Source: Pelomonas sp. Root405 (GTDB taxonomy: Bacteria > Pseudomonadota > Gammaproteobacteria > Burkholderiales > Burkholderiaceae_C). Taken from it: a DNA stretch of 64,000 nucleotides. Under the pieces are notes generated by a model that worked only from the letters and a program-made list of their open reading frames with translations, searched no databases and was not told the origin of the DNA. The stretch lies in NCBI RefSeq assembly GCF_001425165.1, contig NZ_LMDU01000013.1, forward strand, positions 186,001 through 250,000, given 5' to 3'. Position numbers and translations under genes: made by a program. This document shows, in pieces, positions 19,681-30,915 of this stretch. Positions within the stretch are counted from its first letter, which is position 1, and each line of letters starts with the position of its first letter.

Positions 19681-21018
19681 CTAGGTCTTTTCGTCGAAGG
19701 GATTCTTGGAGGAACGCAGCTCGATCTTCAGCGGCGTGCCAACCAGCTTGTAGTGAGCGCGGATGCGACCTTCAAGGTATCGCTTGTAGACCTCCGTGAC
19801 ACCGTCCAGTGCGTTGCCGTGGATGACGACGATAGGCGGGTTCTGGCCGCCCTGGTGGGCATAGCGCAGCTTGGGCCGCGACACGCCCGAGCGCTTGGGC
19901 TGCTGATGCTCCACCGCCTCGGCAACCAACCGGGTCAGCACCGGCGTGGTCATCTTGCGGTAGGCCGAGGCATAGGCATCGGCCAGCGAGTTCCACACCG
20001 CGGACAGCCCCTGGCGCTTGAGCGCCGAGATGTTGTGCATCGGCGCGAACTTCAAGAAGGTCAGGCGCTGCTCGATCTGGCGTTGCAGCGTCTCGCGCTG
20101 GTAGCTGTCGACGGCGTCCCACTTGTTGAGGGCCAGCACGACGGCGCGGCCGCTGTCGAGGATGTAGCCGGCAATGTGGGCGTCTTGGTCAGTCACGCCC
20201 TGCGTTGCGTCCAGCAGCAGAAGCACGACGTGGGCGTCGGCGATGGCCTGCAGCGTCTTGACCACCGAGAACTTCTCGATGGCTTCGAACACCTTGCCTT
20301 TGCGGCGCAGGCCGGCAGTGTCGATGAGCTTGAACTTCTGGCCGTTGCGCTCGAAGTCCACCGTGATGGCGTCGCGCGTCGTGCCCGGCATGTCGAAGGC
20401 GACCAGCCGCTCCTCGCCCAACCAGGTGTTGATCAGCGTGCTCTTGCCGACGTTGGGGCGGCCGGCAACGGCCAGGCGGATGACGCCGTCCTGTTGCGGA
20501 CCGGCGCCGAATTCTTCCGTCGCGTCCTCGAACGGCTCCAGCACCGCATCCAGCAGGCTGCGAATGCCCTGACCGTGTGCCGACGAGATGGGGTGCGGCT
20601 CGCCCATGCCAAGTTCATGGAACTCGGCCAACAGCGGCGAGTCACTCATGCCTTCGGCCTTGTTGACGGCCAGGTGCACGCGCTTGTTGACGCTGCGCAG
20701 ATAGCGCGCGATGTCGCTGTCGTGGGCCGAAAGCCCCAGGCGAATATCGACGACGAAGATGACCGCGTCAGCCTCGGCCACGGCCTGCTTGGTCTGCTTG
20801 GCCATCTCCTTGACGATGCCTGTGGTCGAGTCGGGCTCGAAGCCGCCGGTGTCCACGACGATGAACTCACGGTCGCCCAGGCGGCCGTCGCCGTAGTGGC
20901 GGTCGCGCGTCAGGCCGGCGAAGTCAGCCACGATGGCATCACGCGACTTGGTGAGCCGGTTGAACAACGTCGACTTGCCCACGTTGGGGCGGCCGACCAA
21001 AGCGATGACTGGTTTCAT
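19681..21018 (-). CDS. der: Ribosome biogenesis GTPase Der (EngA)
   Basis: Tandem-GTPase factor for 50S assembly. 445 aa. The first G domain starts [19 protein letters not shown] near residue 4, with DTGGFE, and the second has [21 protein letters not shown] near residue 183, with [11 protein letters not shown] and NKWD. A C-terminal KH-like domain ends with [12 protein letters not shown]. It overlaps bamB (ATGA), matching the E. coli bamB-der order. Confidence 0.98.
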   Translation of the reverse strand: MKPVIALVGRPNVGKSTLFNRLTKSRDAIVADFAGLTRDRHYGDGRLGDREFIVVDTGGFEPDSTTGIVKEMAKQTKQAVAEADAVIFVVDIRLGLSAHDSDIARYLRSVNKRVHLAVNKAEGMSDSPLLAEFHELGMGEPHPISSAHGQGIRSLLDAVLEPFEDATEEFGAGPQQDGVIRLAVAGRPNVGKSTLINTWLGEERLVAFDMPGTTRDAITVDFERNGQKFKLIDTAGLRRKGKVFEAIEKFSVVKTLQAIADAHVVLLLLDATQGVTDQDAHIAGYILDSGRAVVLALNKWDAVDSYQRETLQRQIEQRLTFLKFAPMHNISALKRQGLSAVWNSLADAYASAYRKMTTPVLTRLVAEAVEHQQPKRSGVSRPKLRYAHQGGQNPPIVVIHGNALDGVTEVYKRYLEGRIRAHYKLVGTPLKIELRSSKNPFDEKT

Positions 21019-22184
21019 TCGCCCTTGATCGCGAACAGACCGCCGCGCTTGGTCGCGACCAACGCAGTGTCACCCAGCACTGCAATGGCGACGACCTTGG
21101 AGCCGTCGGTGGCCAGGCGCGAACGCGTCTTGCCGGAATCCCGGTCCAGCAGATGGACTTGGCCTTCGTAGTCGCCGATCAGGATCTGCTTGCCAAGCAC
21201 CACCGGCTCGGAGAGCTTGCGATGCTGGAATTGGTCGGCCGACCAGGCCAGGTCGCCATTGGCCAGGCGCCAGGCCGACAGACGATCCGAGGCATCGCCC
21301 GCGACGACGATCTGGTCGTCCGCGCCAATGCCATTCGTGCCGCCGACGACGCGATTCCACAGCGCGCTGCCACGCTCGGCGTTCACGCAGCCAACCGAAC
21401 TCTGGAAGGCACGTGCACATATCACCTCACCCTGGCGCACAGCGGGGCCGACGAGGTCGGCGAGGCGCTCGACCTCGTTGGTGCCGCGCGGTGTGGCCAC
21501 GCTGGCCTCCCAGCGCAGGCTGCCCTTGAGCGGGTCGACGCCAGCCAGGCGCGGTCCCTGTCCGACGACGAGAGTGTCCTTGTAGGCCAGCAGCACGCCG
21601 GCCTTGGCCAGCGTGAGGGGCTCACCCGGGCGGCGCAATTCCCAGATCTTGCGGCCGTCCAGCGCGTCAAAGGCCAGCACCTGGCGATCCAGCGTCAACG
21701 CGAAGACGCGCTCGCCGGCCACCAGCGGCGCCGCAACGACGGGCGTCGGCAGCGCCTTCTTCCAGGCCACGCGGCCGGCGTCCAGCACGACGAGTTCGTT
21801 GTCGCGGTTGACCACCGCCGAGAAGCGGCCGTCGCTGCCGATGCCGGCAAGCAGCTTGCCACCGGCCTGGGTGCGCCAAAGCTCACGTCCATCGGCGGCG
21901 GCCAGTGCACGCACCGTGCCGTCGCTGCTGGCAACGACGAACCGGTCACCCGGTGTCGCGATGCTGAGCGCGAAATTGATGTCGTCGCCCTTGGCGCTCC
22001 AGGCGACGCGGCCGGTCGCGGGGCCAGACAACGTCTCCAGCGCGGCCGGCTTGGCCTTGTCGCTGCCGAACCAGGAGTTCCACAACGAGCCGACGGACGA
22101 GCCGACCGAACCGACCGTCGAGCTGAGCGTGGAACAGCCCGCCAGCGACGCAGCCAGCAGCGAGATCAGGAGGGCGCGCTTCAT
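21015..22184 (-). CDS. bamB: Outer-membrane assembly lipoprotein BamB
   Basis: Periplasmic beta-propeller lipoprotein of the BAM complex. 389 aa. Lipoprotein signal [17 protein letters not shown] has cysteine at residue 17. PQQ-like propeller repeats follow, with sequences such as [39 protein letters not shown] and [10 protein letters not shown]. The ATG overlaps the yfgM-like stop and its own stop overlaps der. A Gly/Ser-rich stretch (SVGSVGSS-type) directly after the lipidated cysteine probably acts as a linker. Confidence 0.96.
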   Translation of the reverse strand: MKRALLISLLAASLAGCSTLSSTVGSVGSSVGSLWNSWFGSDKAKPAALETLSGPATGRVAWSAKGDDINFALSIATPGDRFVVASSDGTVRALAAADGRELWRTQAGGKLLAGIGSDGRFSAVVNRDNELVVLDAGRVAWKKALPTPVVAAPLVAGERVFALTLDRQVLAFDALDGRKIWELRRPGEPLTLAKAGVLLAYKDTLVVGQGPRLAGVDPLKGSLRWEASVATPRGTNEVERLADLVGPAVRQGEVICARAFQSSVGCVNAERGSALWNRVVGGTNGIGADDQIVVAGDASDRLSAWRLANGDLAWSADQFQHRKLSEPVVLGKQILIGDYEGQVHLLDRDSGKTRSRLATDGSKVVAIAVLGDTALVATKRGGLFAIKGE

Positions 22185-22852
22185 TGCGCGGCTCCTGCGG
22201 TTTCGACCGCGGTGGGCACGCCCAAGGTCGCCAGCTTGGCTTCGACGATGCGGCGATAGTCCAGCGTCTTGTCCATGCCGGCCAGCGCCTTCTGGTACTC
22301 GGCCTTGGCGGCATCGCGCTTGTCCTGCAGCAACAACAGATCGCCGCGGCGGTCGGCAACCAGGCCCGCGAACTCAGCAGACTTGACAGCGTCCAGCGTC
22401 TTGGCGGCTTCATCAAAAGCCTTGGCATCCAGCTGCAGACCAGCAAGTCGCAGGCGGGCCAGGTCGCGGTAGGGGCCGTCCTCGACGCCCCGCTCTGCCA
22501 CCCACGTCAGGCTTTGCTTGGCCTCGTCGGTCTTGCCCTTGTCCAACTGCAGCTTGGCGACCTGCAGCCCAGCCTGGGTTGCATAGGCAGTGCTCGCAAA
22601 GCGCGCTTTCAGGTCGGCAGCGGCGCCGGCAGCCTTGTCGGCATCCTGCGCAGTCAGCGCCTTGTCGAACTCCTCGTACATCGCGGCGGCCTTGCCGGCC
22701 TGGTCGCGTTGGTACCAGTTCCAGCCCTGCCACGCGGCAAAGGCGGCCAGCGCTGCGGTGATCAACCAGGTGATGAGGTTGCCCCAGCGCTTCCAGAACG
22801 CTTTGAGTTGGTCAAGTTGTTCTTGTTCGTCGAGGTCGAGATGGGCTGCCAT
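22181..22852 (-). CDS. YfgM-like tetratricopeptide membrane protein
   Basis: 223 aa. The N-terminal cytosolic segment MAAHLDLDEQEQLDQLKAFW is followed by a membrane helix (about residues 25-45, ending GWNWYQRDQ). A periplasmic TPR-like region then carries repeats such as AAMYEEFDKALTAQDADKA and YRDLARLRLAGLQLDAKAF. YfgM-family proteins are ancillary SecYEG/PpiD partners in E. coli. The position between hisS and bamB is conserved. It overlaps bamB (ATGA). Confidence 0.9.
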   Translation of the reverse strand: MAAHLDLDEQEQLDQLKAFWKRWGNLITWLITAALAAFAAWQGWNWYQRDQAGKAAAMYEEFDKALTAQDADKAAGAAADLKARFASTAYATQAGLQVAKLQLDKGKTDEAKQSLTWVAERGVEDGPYRDLARLRLAGLQLDAKAFDEAAKTLDAVKSAEFAGLVADRRGDLLLLQDKRDAAKAEYQKALAGMDKTLDYRRIVEAKLATLGVPTAVETAGAAQ

Positions 22853-22903
22853 GGGGAAAACTGTGCGAAAGACGGAGCGATAAAGGGCTCGGAAGGCCCG
22901 GGA

Positions 22904-24211
22904 TTATGCGGGGAGGAGCTCAGCAGCCCAGGCGGTCACATCGGCAAGCGGCCGGCTGACTTGCTCGGCGCTGTCTCGCAGGGACTTCAGGCCGACTTCG
23001 CCACGCGCCAGCTCATCGGCACCGAAGACCAGCGCGAAGCGGGCGCCCGAGGCGTCGGCCTTCTTGAACTGCGATTTGAACGACCCGCCACCGGCATGCA
23101 TCTGCACGGCGACACCGGCCGCGCGCAGTGCTTCCAGCGTGGGCAGGAGGCGCGGCAGCTCGGCCGGGTCCGGCACGATGGCATAGACGTGGGGGGCGGC
23201 GACGGGGGCTTTCAGCTGAAGCGTCTCGAGCAGCAGAAGCAGCCGCTCCAGGCCCATGCCGAAACCAACCGCCGGTGTCGGCTTGCCGCCCAGTTGCTCG
23301 ACCAGGCCGTCATAGCGCCCGCCGGCGCAGACCGTGCCCTGGGCACCGAGCTTGGTCGTCACCCACTCGAAGACGGTCAGGTTGTAGTAGTCGAGCCCGC
23401 GCACCAGGCGGGGGTTGATGCGATAGGCCAGGCCGACCGCATCCAGCAGGGCACGCACGCCATTGAAATGCGCCAATGACGCCTCGCCGAGGAAGTCCAG
23501 CAGTTTTGGCGCGCCTTCGGCCATGGCCTGCATCGCGGGGTTCTTGGTGTCAAGCACGCGCAGCGGGTTGCTGTGCATGCGGCGCCTGGCCTCCTCGTCC
23601 AGCACCGCCTGGTGCTGCTCCAGGTAGGCGATGAGCGCCTCGCGGTGGGCGCGGCGTTCCTCGGCCTGGCCGAGGCAGTTGATCTCCAGCGTGACGTCCT
23701 CGCCTTCCTTCAGGCCCAGTTCACGCCACAGCGTGCGGGCAAGCAGGATGACCTCGGCGTCCACGTCGGGGCCGGCAAAGCCCAGCGCCTCGATGCCCAT
23801 CTGGTGGAACTGGCGGTAGCGGCCCTTCTGCGGCTTCTCGCGGCGGAACATCGGGCCGACGTAGTAGAGGCGCCGCGGGCTGTCGCGCAGATAGCTGTGC
23901 TCGATCATGGCCCGCACGACGCCGGCCGTGCCCTCGGGGCGCAGCGCCAGATGCTCGGCCTGGCCATGCTTGTCGGCGCGGTCCTCGAAGGCGTACATCT
24001 CCTTCTCGACGATGTCGGTCACCTCGCCGATGCCGCGCACGAAAAGCGCCGTCGGCTCGACGATGGGCACGCGCACGTTGCTGTAACCGTAGCGCAGCAG
24101 CACACTGCGCATCGTGGCTTCGAGCTGCTCCCAGCGCGCCGATTCCGGCGGCAGGATGTCATTCATGCCCTTCACCGCTTGGAGCGGTTGGACCTTCTTG
24201 TTTTCGCTCAT
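22904..24211 (-). CDS. hisS: Histidyl-tRNA synthetase
   Basis: Class II aminoacyl-tRNA synthetase. 435 aa from the ATG at 24211, which overlaps the ispG stop (ATGA); the longer upstream frame lies inside ispG. It starts [21 protein letters not shown]. It carries motif 2 [16 protein letters not shown], the histidine-A motif [30 protein letters not shown], and the C-terminal anticodon domain ([10 protein letters not shown] onward, with [19 protein letters not shown]). Confidence 0.98.
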   Translation of the reverse strand: MSENKKVQPLQAVKGMNDILPPESARWEQLEATMRSVLLRYGYSNVRVPIVEPTALFVRGIGEVTDIVEKEMYAFEDRADKHGQAEHLALRPEGTAGVVRAMIEHSYLRDSPRRLYYVGPMFRREKPQKGRYRQFHQMGIEALGFAGPDVDAEVILLARTLWRELGLKEGEDVTLEINCLGQAEERRAHREALIAYLEQHQAVLDEEARRRMHSNPLRVLDTKNPAMQAMAEGAPKLLDFLGEASLAHFNGVRALLDAVGLAYRINPRLVRGLDYYNLTVFEWVTTKLGAQGTVCAGGRYDGLVEQLGGKPTPAVGFGMGLERLLLLLETLQLKAPVAAPHVYAIVPDPAELPRLLPTLEALRAAGVAVQMHAGGGSFKSQFKKADASGARFALVFGADELARGEVGLKSLRDSAEQVSRPLADVTAWAAELLPA

Positions 24212-25470
24212 GCGGTAGCGGTCGCGCCGAAGCGCTTCTCGATGTAGTTCTCGACCAGCGCGTGGAACTCGTTGGCGATGTTGTCGCCACGCAGCGTCAG
24301 CGCCTTCACACCGTCGATGAAGACGGGGGCAGCCGGCGCCTCGCCGGTGCCGGGCAGGCTGATGCCGATGTCGGCATGCTTGCTCTCGCCCGGGCCGTTG
24401 ACGATGCAGCCCATGACGGCCACCTTCATCTCCTCGACGCCCGGGTACTTGTTGCGCCAGACCGGCATCTGCAGACGCAGGAAGTCGTCGATCTGCTTGG
24501 CCAGCTCCTGGAAGGTCGTGCTGGTCGTGCGGCCGCAGCCGGGGCAGGCGGTCACGCTGGGGTTGAAGTGGCGTAAACCCAGGGCTTGCAGGATCTCCAG
24601 CGCGACGACGACTTCCTGCGTGCGCGATTCGCCCGGCTGGGGCGTCAGGCTGACGCGGATGGTGTCGCCGATCCCTTCCTGCGCCAGGATGCCAAGCGCG
24701 ACCGAGGAGGCCACCGTGCCCTTGGTGCCCATGCCGGCTTCGGTCAGGCCCAGGTGCAGCGCGTAGTCGCAACGACGGGCCAGTTCGCGGTAGACCGAAA
24801 TCAGGTCCTGCACGCCGCTGACCTTGCAGCTGATGATGATGTTGTCGGGGTTCAACCCAAGTTCGGCGGCGTAGGCGGCGGACGTCAGCGCGGACTCGAC
24901 GAGCGCTTGGTACATGACTGGCTTGGCATCCCACGGCTGGGCGCGCTTGGCGTTCTCGTCCATGAACTGCGCGAGCAGCTCCTGGTCCAGGCTGCCCCAG
25001 TTGACGCCGATGCGCACGACCTTGTCGTACTTCGCGGCGGCCTCCACCATCATCGCGAACTGGCGATCCTTCTTGTCGCCCTTGCCGACGTTGCCGGGGT
25101 TGATGCGGTATTTGGACAGCGCCTGCGCCATCGCCGGGTACTCGGTCAGCAGCCGGTGGCCGTTGTAGTGGAAGTCACCCACCAGCGGCACGTCGATGCC
25201 CATGCGGTCGAGCTGCTCGCGGATGTAGGGCACCTGCTCGGCCGCCTCAGGGGTGTTGACGGTGATGCGCACCATCTCAGAGCCGGCAATGGCCAGCTCC
25301 TTGACCTGAATGGCCGTGCCGATGGCGTCCACCGTGTCGGTGTTCGTCATGGACTGCACGCGCACCGGCGCGTCGCCGCCGACGGTCACGACGCGATTGC
25401 CCCAGACCACGCGGGCTTGGCGGCTGCGGCGCGGTGACGGCTTGGCTTCGGGAATGATCAGTTCGCTCAT
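24208..25470 (-). CDS. ispG: 4-hydroxy-3-methylbut-2-enyl diphosphate synthase
   Basis: Fe-S enzyme of the MEP isoprenoid pathway. 420 aa from the ATG at 25470, where it shares a base with the rodZ stop (TGATG). It has [13 protein letters not shown] near residue 36, [32 protein letters not shown], and the cluster cysteines in ACPGCGRTT and the downstream [21 protein letters not shown]. The length with inserted middle domain is that of the Gram-negative type. It lies between rodZ and hisS, as in many proteobacteria. Confidence 0.98.
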   Translation of the reverse strand: MSELIIPEAKPSPRRSRQARVVWGNRVVTVGGDAPVRVQSMTNTDTVDAIGTAIQVKELAIAGSEMVRITVNTPEAAEQVPYIREQLDRMGIDVPLVGDFHYNGHRLLTEYPAMAQALSKYRINPGNVGKGDKKDRQFAMMVEAAAKYDKVVRIGVNWGSLDQELLAQFMDENAKRAQPWDAKPVMYQALVESALTSAAYAAELGLNPDNIIISCKVSGVQDLISVYRELARRCDYALHLGLTEAGMGTKGTVASSVALGILAQEGIGDTIRVSLTPQPGESRTQEVVVALEILQALGLRHFNPSVTACPGCGRTTSTTFQELAKQIDDFLRLQMPVWRNKYPGVEEMKVAVMGCIVNGPGESKHADIGISLPGTGEAPAAPVFIDGVKALTLRGDNIANEFHALVENYIEKRFGATATA

Positions 25471-26405
25471 CACTTCAACTCCAGACGGGCGATGTTGTTG
25501 CTGCTCTGGGCGCTCAGGTCGACCGCCGCACCGCGCCATTCGACGCGGGTGCCGCTGACGTTGCCGACGCGCACCTTGTAGGGCGCTGCACCGCCGAAAG
25601 CCTGCTGCTCGCCGGCGGGCAACACCCGCGACAGCAGCATCTGGCCGCGGGCGTCGACCACTTCGATCCAGGTATCGGCGACGGCCGTGATCCGCAGGTC
25701 GCTGCCACCGGCCGCAGCCGGCGTTGCCGCCGGGGCAGATGCAGTGGCCAGCGCAGCAGGCACCACGACGTCGCGCACCTGAGGCGGCGCCGACGCGACC
25801 GGTCCGGCGATGGATGCGGCACCCACGATAGGCGCCGAGGCCGCTGGCTCCGGGGCAGCGGGCGCCGGCACGAATTCGACGACCGGCATGCTGGCCGCGG
25901 CGACTACGCCGGAGGCGGACGGCGCGGTGGCATCGCGCTCTGGCAGCCATCCGGCCGGAATCCAGTAGACCGCTGCAGCGGCGATCAACAGCAGCGCAGG
26001 CCCCCAGACAACGGGCCGCACGGCCAGCGCCAGCAAGCCCGCGTCGCTGGGGCCGGCACCGCGTTCGCGGAACGGCTGGTTCAGGCCCGGACGGACGTCG
26101 AACTGACGATCATTCGTACGCGGCAGCAGGGCCAGCACGGGTGCCGGGTCGACCTTGAGCGCACGGCACATCGCGGTGGCCAGTGCGCGTGCGAAGGTGG
26201 CGTCGGGCAGGAGGTCGAAGCGGTCGGCCTCCAGCGCTTCCAACTTGGCCTGGGGCACCTTGAGCATGACGGCCAGGGCGGCAATATGCAGGCCGCGCTG
26301 CTGCCGTGCATTCCTGAGCAAAGCGCCGGCACTCGCTGCCTCGCTGGCGCGCCCCTCGGAGATCGGTTCCATCGTCTGGTCGTTCTTGTTGTGTGCCGCG
26401 GTCAC
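25470..26405 (-). CDS. rodZ: RodZ-like cytoskeletal membrane protein
   Basis: 311 aa. The N-terminal Xre-type helix-turn-helix reads [22 protein letters not shown], then [23 protein letters not shown], as in RodZ, which links MreB to the wall-synthesis machinery. One membrane helix sits near residues 130-150 ([19 protein letters not shown]). A long Ala/Pro-rich periplasmic linker follows, then a C-terminal beta domain with [20 protein letters not shown]. It starts with GTG three bases after the pilW stop; ATG 11 codons later is an alternative. The linker is low-complexity. Confidence 0.9.
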   Translation of the reverse strand: MTAAHNKNDQTMEPISEGRASEAASAGALLRNARQQRGLHIAALAVMLKVPQAKLEALEADRFDLLPDATFARALATAMCRALKVDPAPVLALLPRTNDRQFDVRPGLNQPFRERGAGPSDAGLLALAVRPVVWGPALLLIAAAAVYWIPAGWLPERDATAPSASGVVAAASMPVVEFVPAPAAPEPAASAPIVGAASIAGPVASAPPQVRDVVVPAALATASAPAATPAAAGGSDLRITAVADTWIEVVDARGQMLLSRVLPAGEQQAFGGAAPYKVRVGNVSGTRVEWRGAAVDLSAQSSNNIARLELK

Positions 26406-26408
26406 GGC

Positions 26409-27218
26409 TTATTCGTCGTAGCGGCCGGCGTCCATGGACTGCGTCTCCGGCGCCTGCGGGTGTTTGCGGCGCATCTGAAGCGCCAGGTCCTCGACCACGC
26501 CGGTATTGCCGAGCTTGCGTTCGATGCGCAACTGCAGCCACAGGCTCTGTGCGTTGACCTGCTCGGGCTGGCTGTTGACGCGCTTCACGTAGAAAAGGGC
26601 ACGCGCCAGCTCTCGATTGCGGAACAGCACTTCAGACAGGTTGACCGCCACGGCCGGGCTCGCAGGGTCGAGCTCAAAGGCGCGAGCGAGCGTCTTCTCG
26701 GCCACCAGCAGCCGGCCGGCGCGCGCTTCGCAGACGCCCTTGGCCAGCAGCGTGCGCGCCGGCGCCCGGTAGGTGGACTGGCTCAGGGCCTGGTCGAACA
26801 GCGAGTCGGCCGTCTGCCAACGCTGCTGCTGGCACATGAACCAGCCGTAGTTGTGCAGCGTGTCGGGGTCGCTGGGGTAGACGACCAGCGCGCGGCGGAA
26901 GGCTTCCTCGGCCAGCTGGTTCTCGCCCATCGACGCATAGATCAGGCCGCGCAGGTTCACCGCCTCGCGCATGTCGGGCTTGGCCTGCAGCGCCAGCTTG
27001 AGTTCGTCCAGCGCCGTGTTGAACTGACCGCGCGAGAAATAGCCTTGGGCCAGCTCAAGCCGGATGCTGGCGCGGCGGTCCACCTCGGTCTGGTCGGAAT
27101 CGGTCCTGATCTCACGGTCAGCCGTGGGCGCTGTCCCCCCGGTGCTGGCGCAGCCGGCGAACAGGGCCGCAGCGGCAAAGGCCGTCAGGGTGGTCAGGGT
27201 GGTCAGCAGTCGCTTCAT
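26409..27218 (-). CDS. pilW: Type IV pilus biogenesis lipoprotein PilW/PilF
   Basis: 269 aa. Lipoprotein signal MKRLLTTLTTLTAFAAAALF ends in AGC (lipid cysteine). TPR repeats follow, for example LELAQGYFSRGQFNTALDELKLAL, AVNLRGLIYASMGENQLAEEAF and TLHNYGWFMCQQQRWQTADSLF. This is the outer-membrane pilotin-type protein helping PilQ assembly. I chose the ATG at 27218, which has a GAGGA ribosome site 4 bases ahead, over the ATG at 27239 that overlaps the rlmN stop. Confidence 0.93.
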   Translation of the reverse strand: MKRLLTTLTTLTAFAAAALFAGCASTGGTAPTADREIRTDSDQTEVDRRASIRLELAQGYFSRGQFNTALDELKLALQAKPDMREAVNLRGLIYASMGENQLAEEAFRRALVVYPSDPDTLHNYGWFMCQQQRWQTADSLFDQALSQSTYRAPARTLLAKGVCEARAGRLLVAEKTLARAFELDPASPAVAVNLSEVLFRNRELARALFYVKRVNSQPEQVNAQSLWLQLRIERKLGNTGVVEDLALQMRRKHPQAPETQSMDAGRYDE

Positions 27219-27238
27219 CAAATCCTCGATGGATGGCA

Positions 27239-28348
27239 TCAGCTGGATTTGGCCACGGTGACGGGTGCCCTGACCATGCGGATATGTGCGCGGGTGCGGT
27301 CCTGCACCTCGCCGGCCAACTGGCCGCAGGCGGCGTCGATATCGTCGCCGCGCGTCTTGCGCACGGTCGTGACGATAGCGGCCTGGATCAGCACCTCGGC
27401 AAAGGCCTGCACGCGTGCATTGGTGCTGCGGGTCAGGCCAGACGCCGGAAACGGGTTGAACGGGATCAGGTTGATCTTGCAGTTGACCTTGTTCTTCAAC
27501 AGACGCACCAGTTCGTGGGCCTGCTCCGGCGAATCATTCACCTCCTGCAGCATGCAGTACTCGAAGGTGATGAAGTCGCGCGGCGCCTTGTCCAGGTAGC
27601 GGTTGCACGCATCCAGCAACTCGGCGATGGGGTATTTCTTGTTCAGCGGCACGAGCTGGTCGCGCAGCGGATCGGTCGGCGCGTGCAGGCTGACGGCCAG
27701 CGCCACCGGACAGTCCTCGCGGAGCCGGTCGATCATCGGCACGACGCCCGACGTCGACACCGTGACGCGCCGGCGGCTCAGGCCATAGCCATGGTCGTCC
27801 AGCATGGTCTTGAGCGCCGGCACGAGCTGGTCGTAGTTCTGCAGCGGCTCGCCCATGCCCATCATGACGACGTTGGAGATGACACGCTCTGTCGTGTTGA
27901 GGCGTTTGCGCAGGTTGTGCTCGGCAAACCAGAGCTGGGCCGTGATCTCGGCCGCGCCGAGGTTGCGGCTGAAACCCTGGTGGCCCGTCGAGCAGAAGCG
28001 GCAGCCGACGGCGCAACCGGCCTGGCTGGAAATGCAGAGTGTGCCGCGGTCGTCTTCCGGGATGAACACGGCCTCGACCGCGTCGCCATTGCCGACGTCG
28101 AACAGCCACTTGATGGTGCCGTCCGTCGAAACATGCTCGGAAATGACCGGCAGCGCCGCGATATGGGCATTGCCCTTGAGCTTTTCGCGCAGGGACTTAG
28201 CCAGGTCGGACATCTGTTCGAAGTCCGACGCGCCTTTTTGGTGGATCCAGCGGAACAGCTGGGTCGCACGGAACTTCTTTTCGCCCAGTTGCTCGCAGTA
28301 GGCAGCCAGGCCTGGCAGATCAAAACCGAGCAGGTTGACCGCGTCCAT
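27239..28348 (-). CDS. rlmN: Dual-specificity 23S rRNA/tRNA adenine C2-methyltransferase RlmN
   Basis: Radical SAM enzyme methylating A2503 of 23S rRNA and A37 of some tRNAs. 369 aa from the ATG at 28348, which has AGGAAG five bases ahead; a GTG at 28372 gives 8 more residues. The radical SAM triad C-x3-C-x2-C is [12 protein letters not shown] with cysteines 112, 116 and 119. [15 protein letters not shown] and VSLHAPTD are also typical. The C-terminal cysteine segment near [16 protein letters not shown] is present. It sits in the ndk-rlmN-pilW-rodZ order. Confidence 0.97.
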   Translation of the reverse strand: MDAVNLLGFDLPGLAAYCEQLGEKKFRATQLFRWIHQKGASDFEQMSDLAKSLREKLKGNAHIAALPVISEHVSTDGTIKWLFDVGNGDAVEAVFIPEDDRGTLCISSQAGCAVGCRFCSTGHQGFSRNLGAAEITAQLWFAEHNLRKRLNTTERVISNVVMMGMGEPLQNYDQLVPALKTMLDDHGYGLSRRRVTVSTSGVVPMIDRLREDCPVALAVSLHAPTDPLRDQLVPLNKKYPIAELLDACNRYLDKAPRDFITFEYCMLQEVNDSPEQAHELVRLLKNKVNCKINLIPFNPFPASGLTRSTNARVQAFAEVLIQAAIVTTVRKTRGDDIDAACGQLAGEVQDRTRAHIRMVRAPVTVAKSS

Positions 28349-28388
28349 ACGAGCTTCCTGGGCCGGGGTCACCGACCCCGTTGGGGGT

Positions 28389-28814
28389 TTAACGCGAGTA
28401 GACGTTCATGCCGGGGAAGAAGAACGCGATCTCGACCGCAGCGGTCTCCGCAGCGTCCGAACCATGCACGGCGTTGGCGTCGATGCTGTCGGCGAAGTCG
28501 GCACGAATGGTGCCCTTCTCGGCCTTCTTCGGGTCCGTGGCGCCCATCAGGTCACGGTTCTTCAGGATGGCGCCTTCGCCTTCCAACGCCTGGATCATCA
28601 CCGGGCCGGAGATCATGAAGTTCACCAGGTCGTTGAAGAACGGGCGGGCCTTGTGGACAGCGTAGAACTGCTCAGCCTCGCCGCGCGACAGGTGGACCAT
28701 CTTGGCGGCCACGACCTTCAGGCCGGCGCCTTCAAAGCGGGCGTAGATCTGGCCGATGACGTTCTTCGCCACGGCATCGGGCTTGATGATGGACAGGGTG
28801 CGTTCGATTGCCAT
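28389..28814 (-). CDS. ndk: Nucleoside diphosphate kinase
   Basis: Balances NTP pools by phosphate transfer through a histidine. 141 aa from the ATG at 28814, which has AGGAG six bases ahead. It starts [21 protein letters not shown] and carries the active-site signature [12 protein letters not shown] with the phospho-histidine at residue 117. First gene of a seventeen-gene collinear minus-strand run ending at 12601. Confidence 0.98.
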   Translation of the reverse strand: MAIERTLSIIKPDAVAKNVIGQIYARFEGAGLKVVAAKMVHLSRGEAEQFYAVHKARPFFNDLVNFMISGPVMIQALEGEGAILKNRDLMGATDPKKAEKGTIRADFADSIDANAVHGSDAAETAAVEIAFFFPGMNVYSR

Positions 28815-28852
28815 GGAGTTCTCCTGAAGGGGCGTGTTGGACAAAGCCTGCG

Positions 28853-28858
28853 ATTGTA
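28853..28858 (-). promoter_or_regulatory. Candidate -10 box for the ndk cluster
   Basis: TACAAT on the minus strand (5 of 6 to consensus) in GCTACAATCG, 39 bases upstream of the ndk ATG. No good -35 lies 16-18 bases further. Its location at the head of the long operon is the main support. Confidence 0.45.
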
Positions 28859-28893
28859 GCGGGCAGGGATGACCCTAGCCCCCTAACCCAGGC

Positions 28894-30915
28894 TCAGCGA
28901 CGCCCACCAAAGCCGCCGCCAGAGCGCCCCCCGCCGCCGCCGCCCTTGCCGCCACGACCACCACCGCCGCCGCCGCCACCGCGGCGCAGAAAGGCGTCGC
29001 CGCCGATATAGCCCACCGAGGTCTGCAGCGGATCCGGTTCACGCGGGCCGTTGCCCTTGTTGCCGCCGCCTTGCTTGTTGCCCTGCTGGCTGCCACCGGC
29101 ACCAAAGCCCTGCGGCAGGCCGCGCTTGCCGCTCGTGGCGTGCCGGCGGTCGAAGGTCTGCTCCAGCGGGTTGACGTGATGCGGGATGAAGTCGTCGTCC
29201 TCGCGCTCGCCGTCATCGTCGCGGCGAGGCGCACGCTCTTCGCGCGGTGGGCGCACCTGCTGCGCCTCCGGCGGGCGGCTGGGGCGCGGACCGCCGCCGG
29301 CGTGGCGCTCGTCGGACCGGCGCTTGTTGCGGTCGTTCTTGTTGCCTTGGCCCTGCGGGTGTTGCGGCTGGTGCTTGCCCTGCCCCTGGCCTTGCCCTTG
29401 TGCCGGCTGTTGCACCTGGCCCTGGCCGCTATGCGACGTGTGGCCGGCCAGACGGCGGATGACGCGCACGTCGTCGTCACCCAATTCGACCCAGACACCC
29501 CGCTTGAGGCCGCGCGGCAGCACGACCGTGCCGTAGCGGATGCGGATCAGCCGGCTGACCACCATGCCAACGGCCTCGAACAGCTTGCGCACTTCGCGGT
29601 TGCGACCCTCGGTGATGACGACGCGGTACCAGCGGTTGGCACCCTCGCCGCCACCGTCCTCGATGCTCTTGAAGGAAGCCAGTTGGCCTTCGACGCTGAC
29701 ACCCGCCAGCAACTTGGCGCGCTGTTCGTCGCTCAACGCGCCCAGCACACGGGCCGCGTACTCGCGTTCGACGCCGAAGCGTGGATGCATCAGCTGGTTG
29801 GCCAGCTCGCCGGAGTTGGTGAACAGCAGCAGGCCTTCGGTATTGATATCCAGGCGGCCGACGGATTGCCACTTCTGCCCTTGCACGCGCGGCAGTGAGC
29901 GGAACACCGTCGGGCGCCCTTCCGGATCATTGAAGGTCGAGACCTCGCCGGTGGGCTTGTGATAAGCCAGGATGCGCGGGTTGGGCGGCGAGATGCGCAC
30001 ACGCACGTCCTTGCCGTTGACGCGCACGCGGTCCCCGAACGAAATGCGCTGGCCGACGTGGGCCACTTCCCCGTTCACCTCGATCTTGCCTTCGGCGATC
30101 CACTCCTCGATATCGCGGCGGGAGCCGATGCCGGCCTGGGCCAGCACCTTCTGCAACTTGGGCGCATCGGCGTCCGCCGCCAGCACGCGCTTGGACTCGC
30201 CCTCGGCCTCTTCGGCCCCTTCATCGACCGCAGGTGCCGCGGCCAGCACCGGCGGCTCAGCGTCCGGCGCTTCAGACTCTGCGTCCAGGCTGCCCGACAA
30301 CACGTCGGCAAAGCGCGCCCCCGCGGCTTCGACGAGTTCGGGCGCCAGTGTCGGAGCCGCCGGCTCGCTGGCCGTACCGGCCGGCATCGGCGCGGCCGAC
30401 TCGCGCTCGGCGCGCTCCTTGCGGTTGCGGCGGCGGTTGCGGCTGCGGCTACCCCGCTCACCATCTTCACCGGCTTCACCCTCGCCATCACCACCGTCGC
30501 CCTCACCCTGCTCATCAACTTCGCCCGCAGTCGCCACCGCCGGCGCCTCATCGGCCAACGTGAAGATCGGTGCCGGTGCCGGTGCCGGTGCGGCGATGCT
30601 CGCAACTTCCTCGCTCGCGGCCTCGGCAACGGCCGTCTTGCGCGGCGCGCGCTTGCGGGCAGGCGCTGGCGCCTCCTCGGTCACCACGGCGGGCTCAGTC
30701 GTCACTTCAGACTCAGCAGCGACCTCAACCGACTCAGCGGCAGGCTTGCGGCGCGCGCGTTTCACCGGCACGGCCACTTCGGCATCAGCGGGTGCGGCCT
30801 CGGCGGCAGCGGGCTCGGCCGCCTTGGCCGGCGCGCGGCGTCGCTTGGGCGCTGCGGGCGCTTCCGTGTCAGCGGCGGGAGGCAGGGGCTTGTCTTGATC
30901 GGCAGCGTCGTTCAT
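28894..30915 (-). CDS. rluB: 23S rRNA pseudouridine synthase RluB with long disordered extensions
   Basis: Core residues about 254-490. The S4 domain ([20 protein letters not shown]) is followed by the RsuA-family catalytic motif [15 protein letters not shown] with Asp356, then [15 protein letters not shown]. This matches RluB (U2605 modification). At 673 aa it is about twice the usual 300. Residues 1-250 are Ala/Pro/Glu with Lys/Arg patches ([21 protein letters not shown]). Residues 490-673 are Gln/Gly-rich and end in a polyglycine-Arg tail. The extensions look intrinsically disordered and RNA-binding (inference). The ATG overlaps scpB (ATGA). Confidence 0.93.
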   Translation of the reverse strand: MNDAADQDKPLPPAADTEAPAAPKRRRAPAKAAEPAAAEAAPADAEVAVPVKRARRKPAAESVEVAAESEVTTEPAVVTEEAPAPARKRAPRKTAVAEAASEEVASIAAPAPAPAPIFTLADEAPAVATAGEVDEQGEGDGGDGEGEAGEDGERGSRSRNRRRNRKERAERESAAPMPAGTASEPAAPTLAPELVEAAGARFADVLSGSLDAESEAPDAEPPVLAAAPAVDEGAEEAEGESKRVLAADADAPKLQKVLAQAGIGSRRDIEEWIAEGKIEVNGEVAHVGQRISFGDRVRVNGKDVRVRISPPNPRILAYHKPTGEVSTFNDPEGRPTVFRSLPRVQGQKWQSVGRLDINTEGLLLFTNSGELANQLMHPRFGVEREYAARVLGALSDEQRAKLLAGVSVEGQLASFKSIEDGGGEGANRWYRVVITEGRNREVRKLFEAVGMVVSRLIRIRYGTVVLPRGLKRGVWVELGDDDVRVIRRLAGHTSHSGQGQVQQPAQGQGQGQGKHQPQHPQGQGNKNDRNKRRSDERHAGGGPRPSRPPEAQQVRPPREERAPRRDDDGEREDDDFIPHHVNPLEQTFDRRHATSGKRGLPQGFGAGGSQQGNKQGGGNKGNGPREPDPLQTSVGYIGGDAFLRRGGGGGGGGRGGKGGGGGGRSGGGFGGRR
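30569..30592. repeat. Hexamer repeat GGTGCC inside rluB
   Basis: Three perfect GGTGCC units and a fourth GGTGCG in tandem. On the coding strand they encode an Ala-Pro run near residues 110-116 of RluB. It is a slippage-prone simple repeat; six-base steps would change length without breaking the frame. Confidence 0.6.

Noticed and set aside
19663-21171. 502-codon plus-strand frame opposite der
   Set aside because: Antisense shadow; der shows both GTPase domains on the minus strand.
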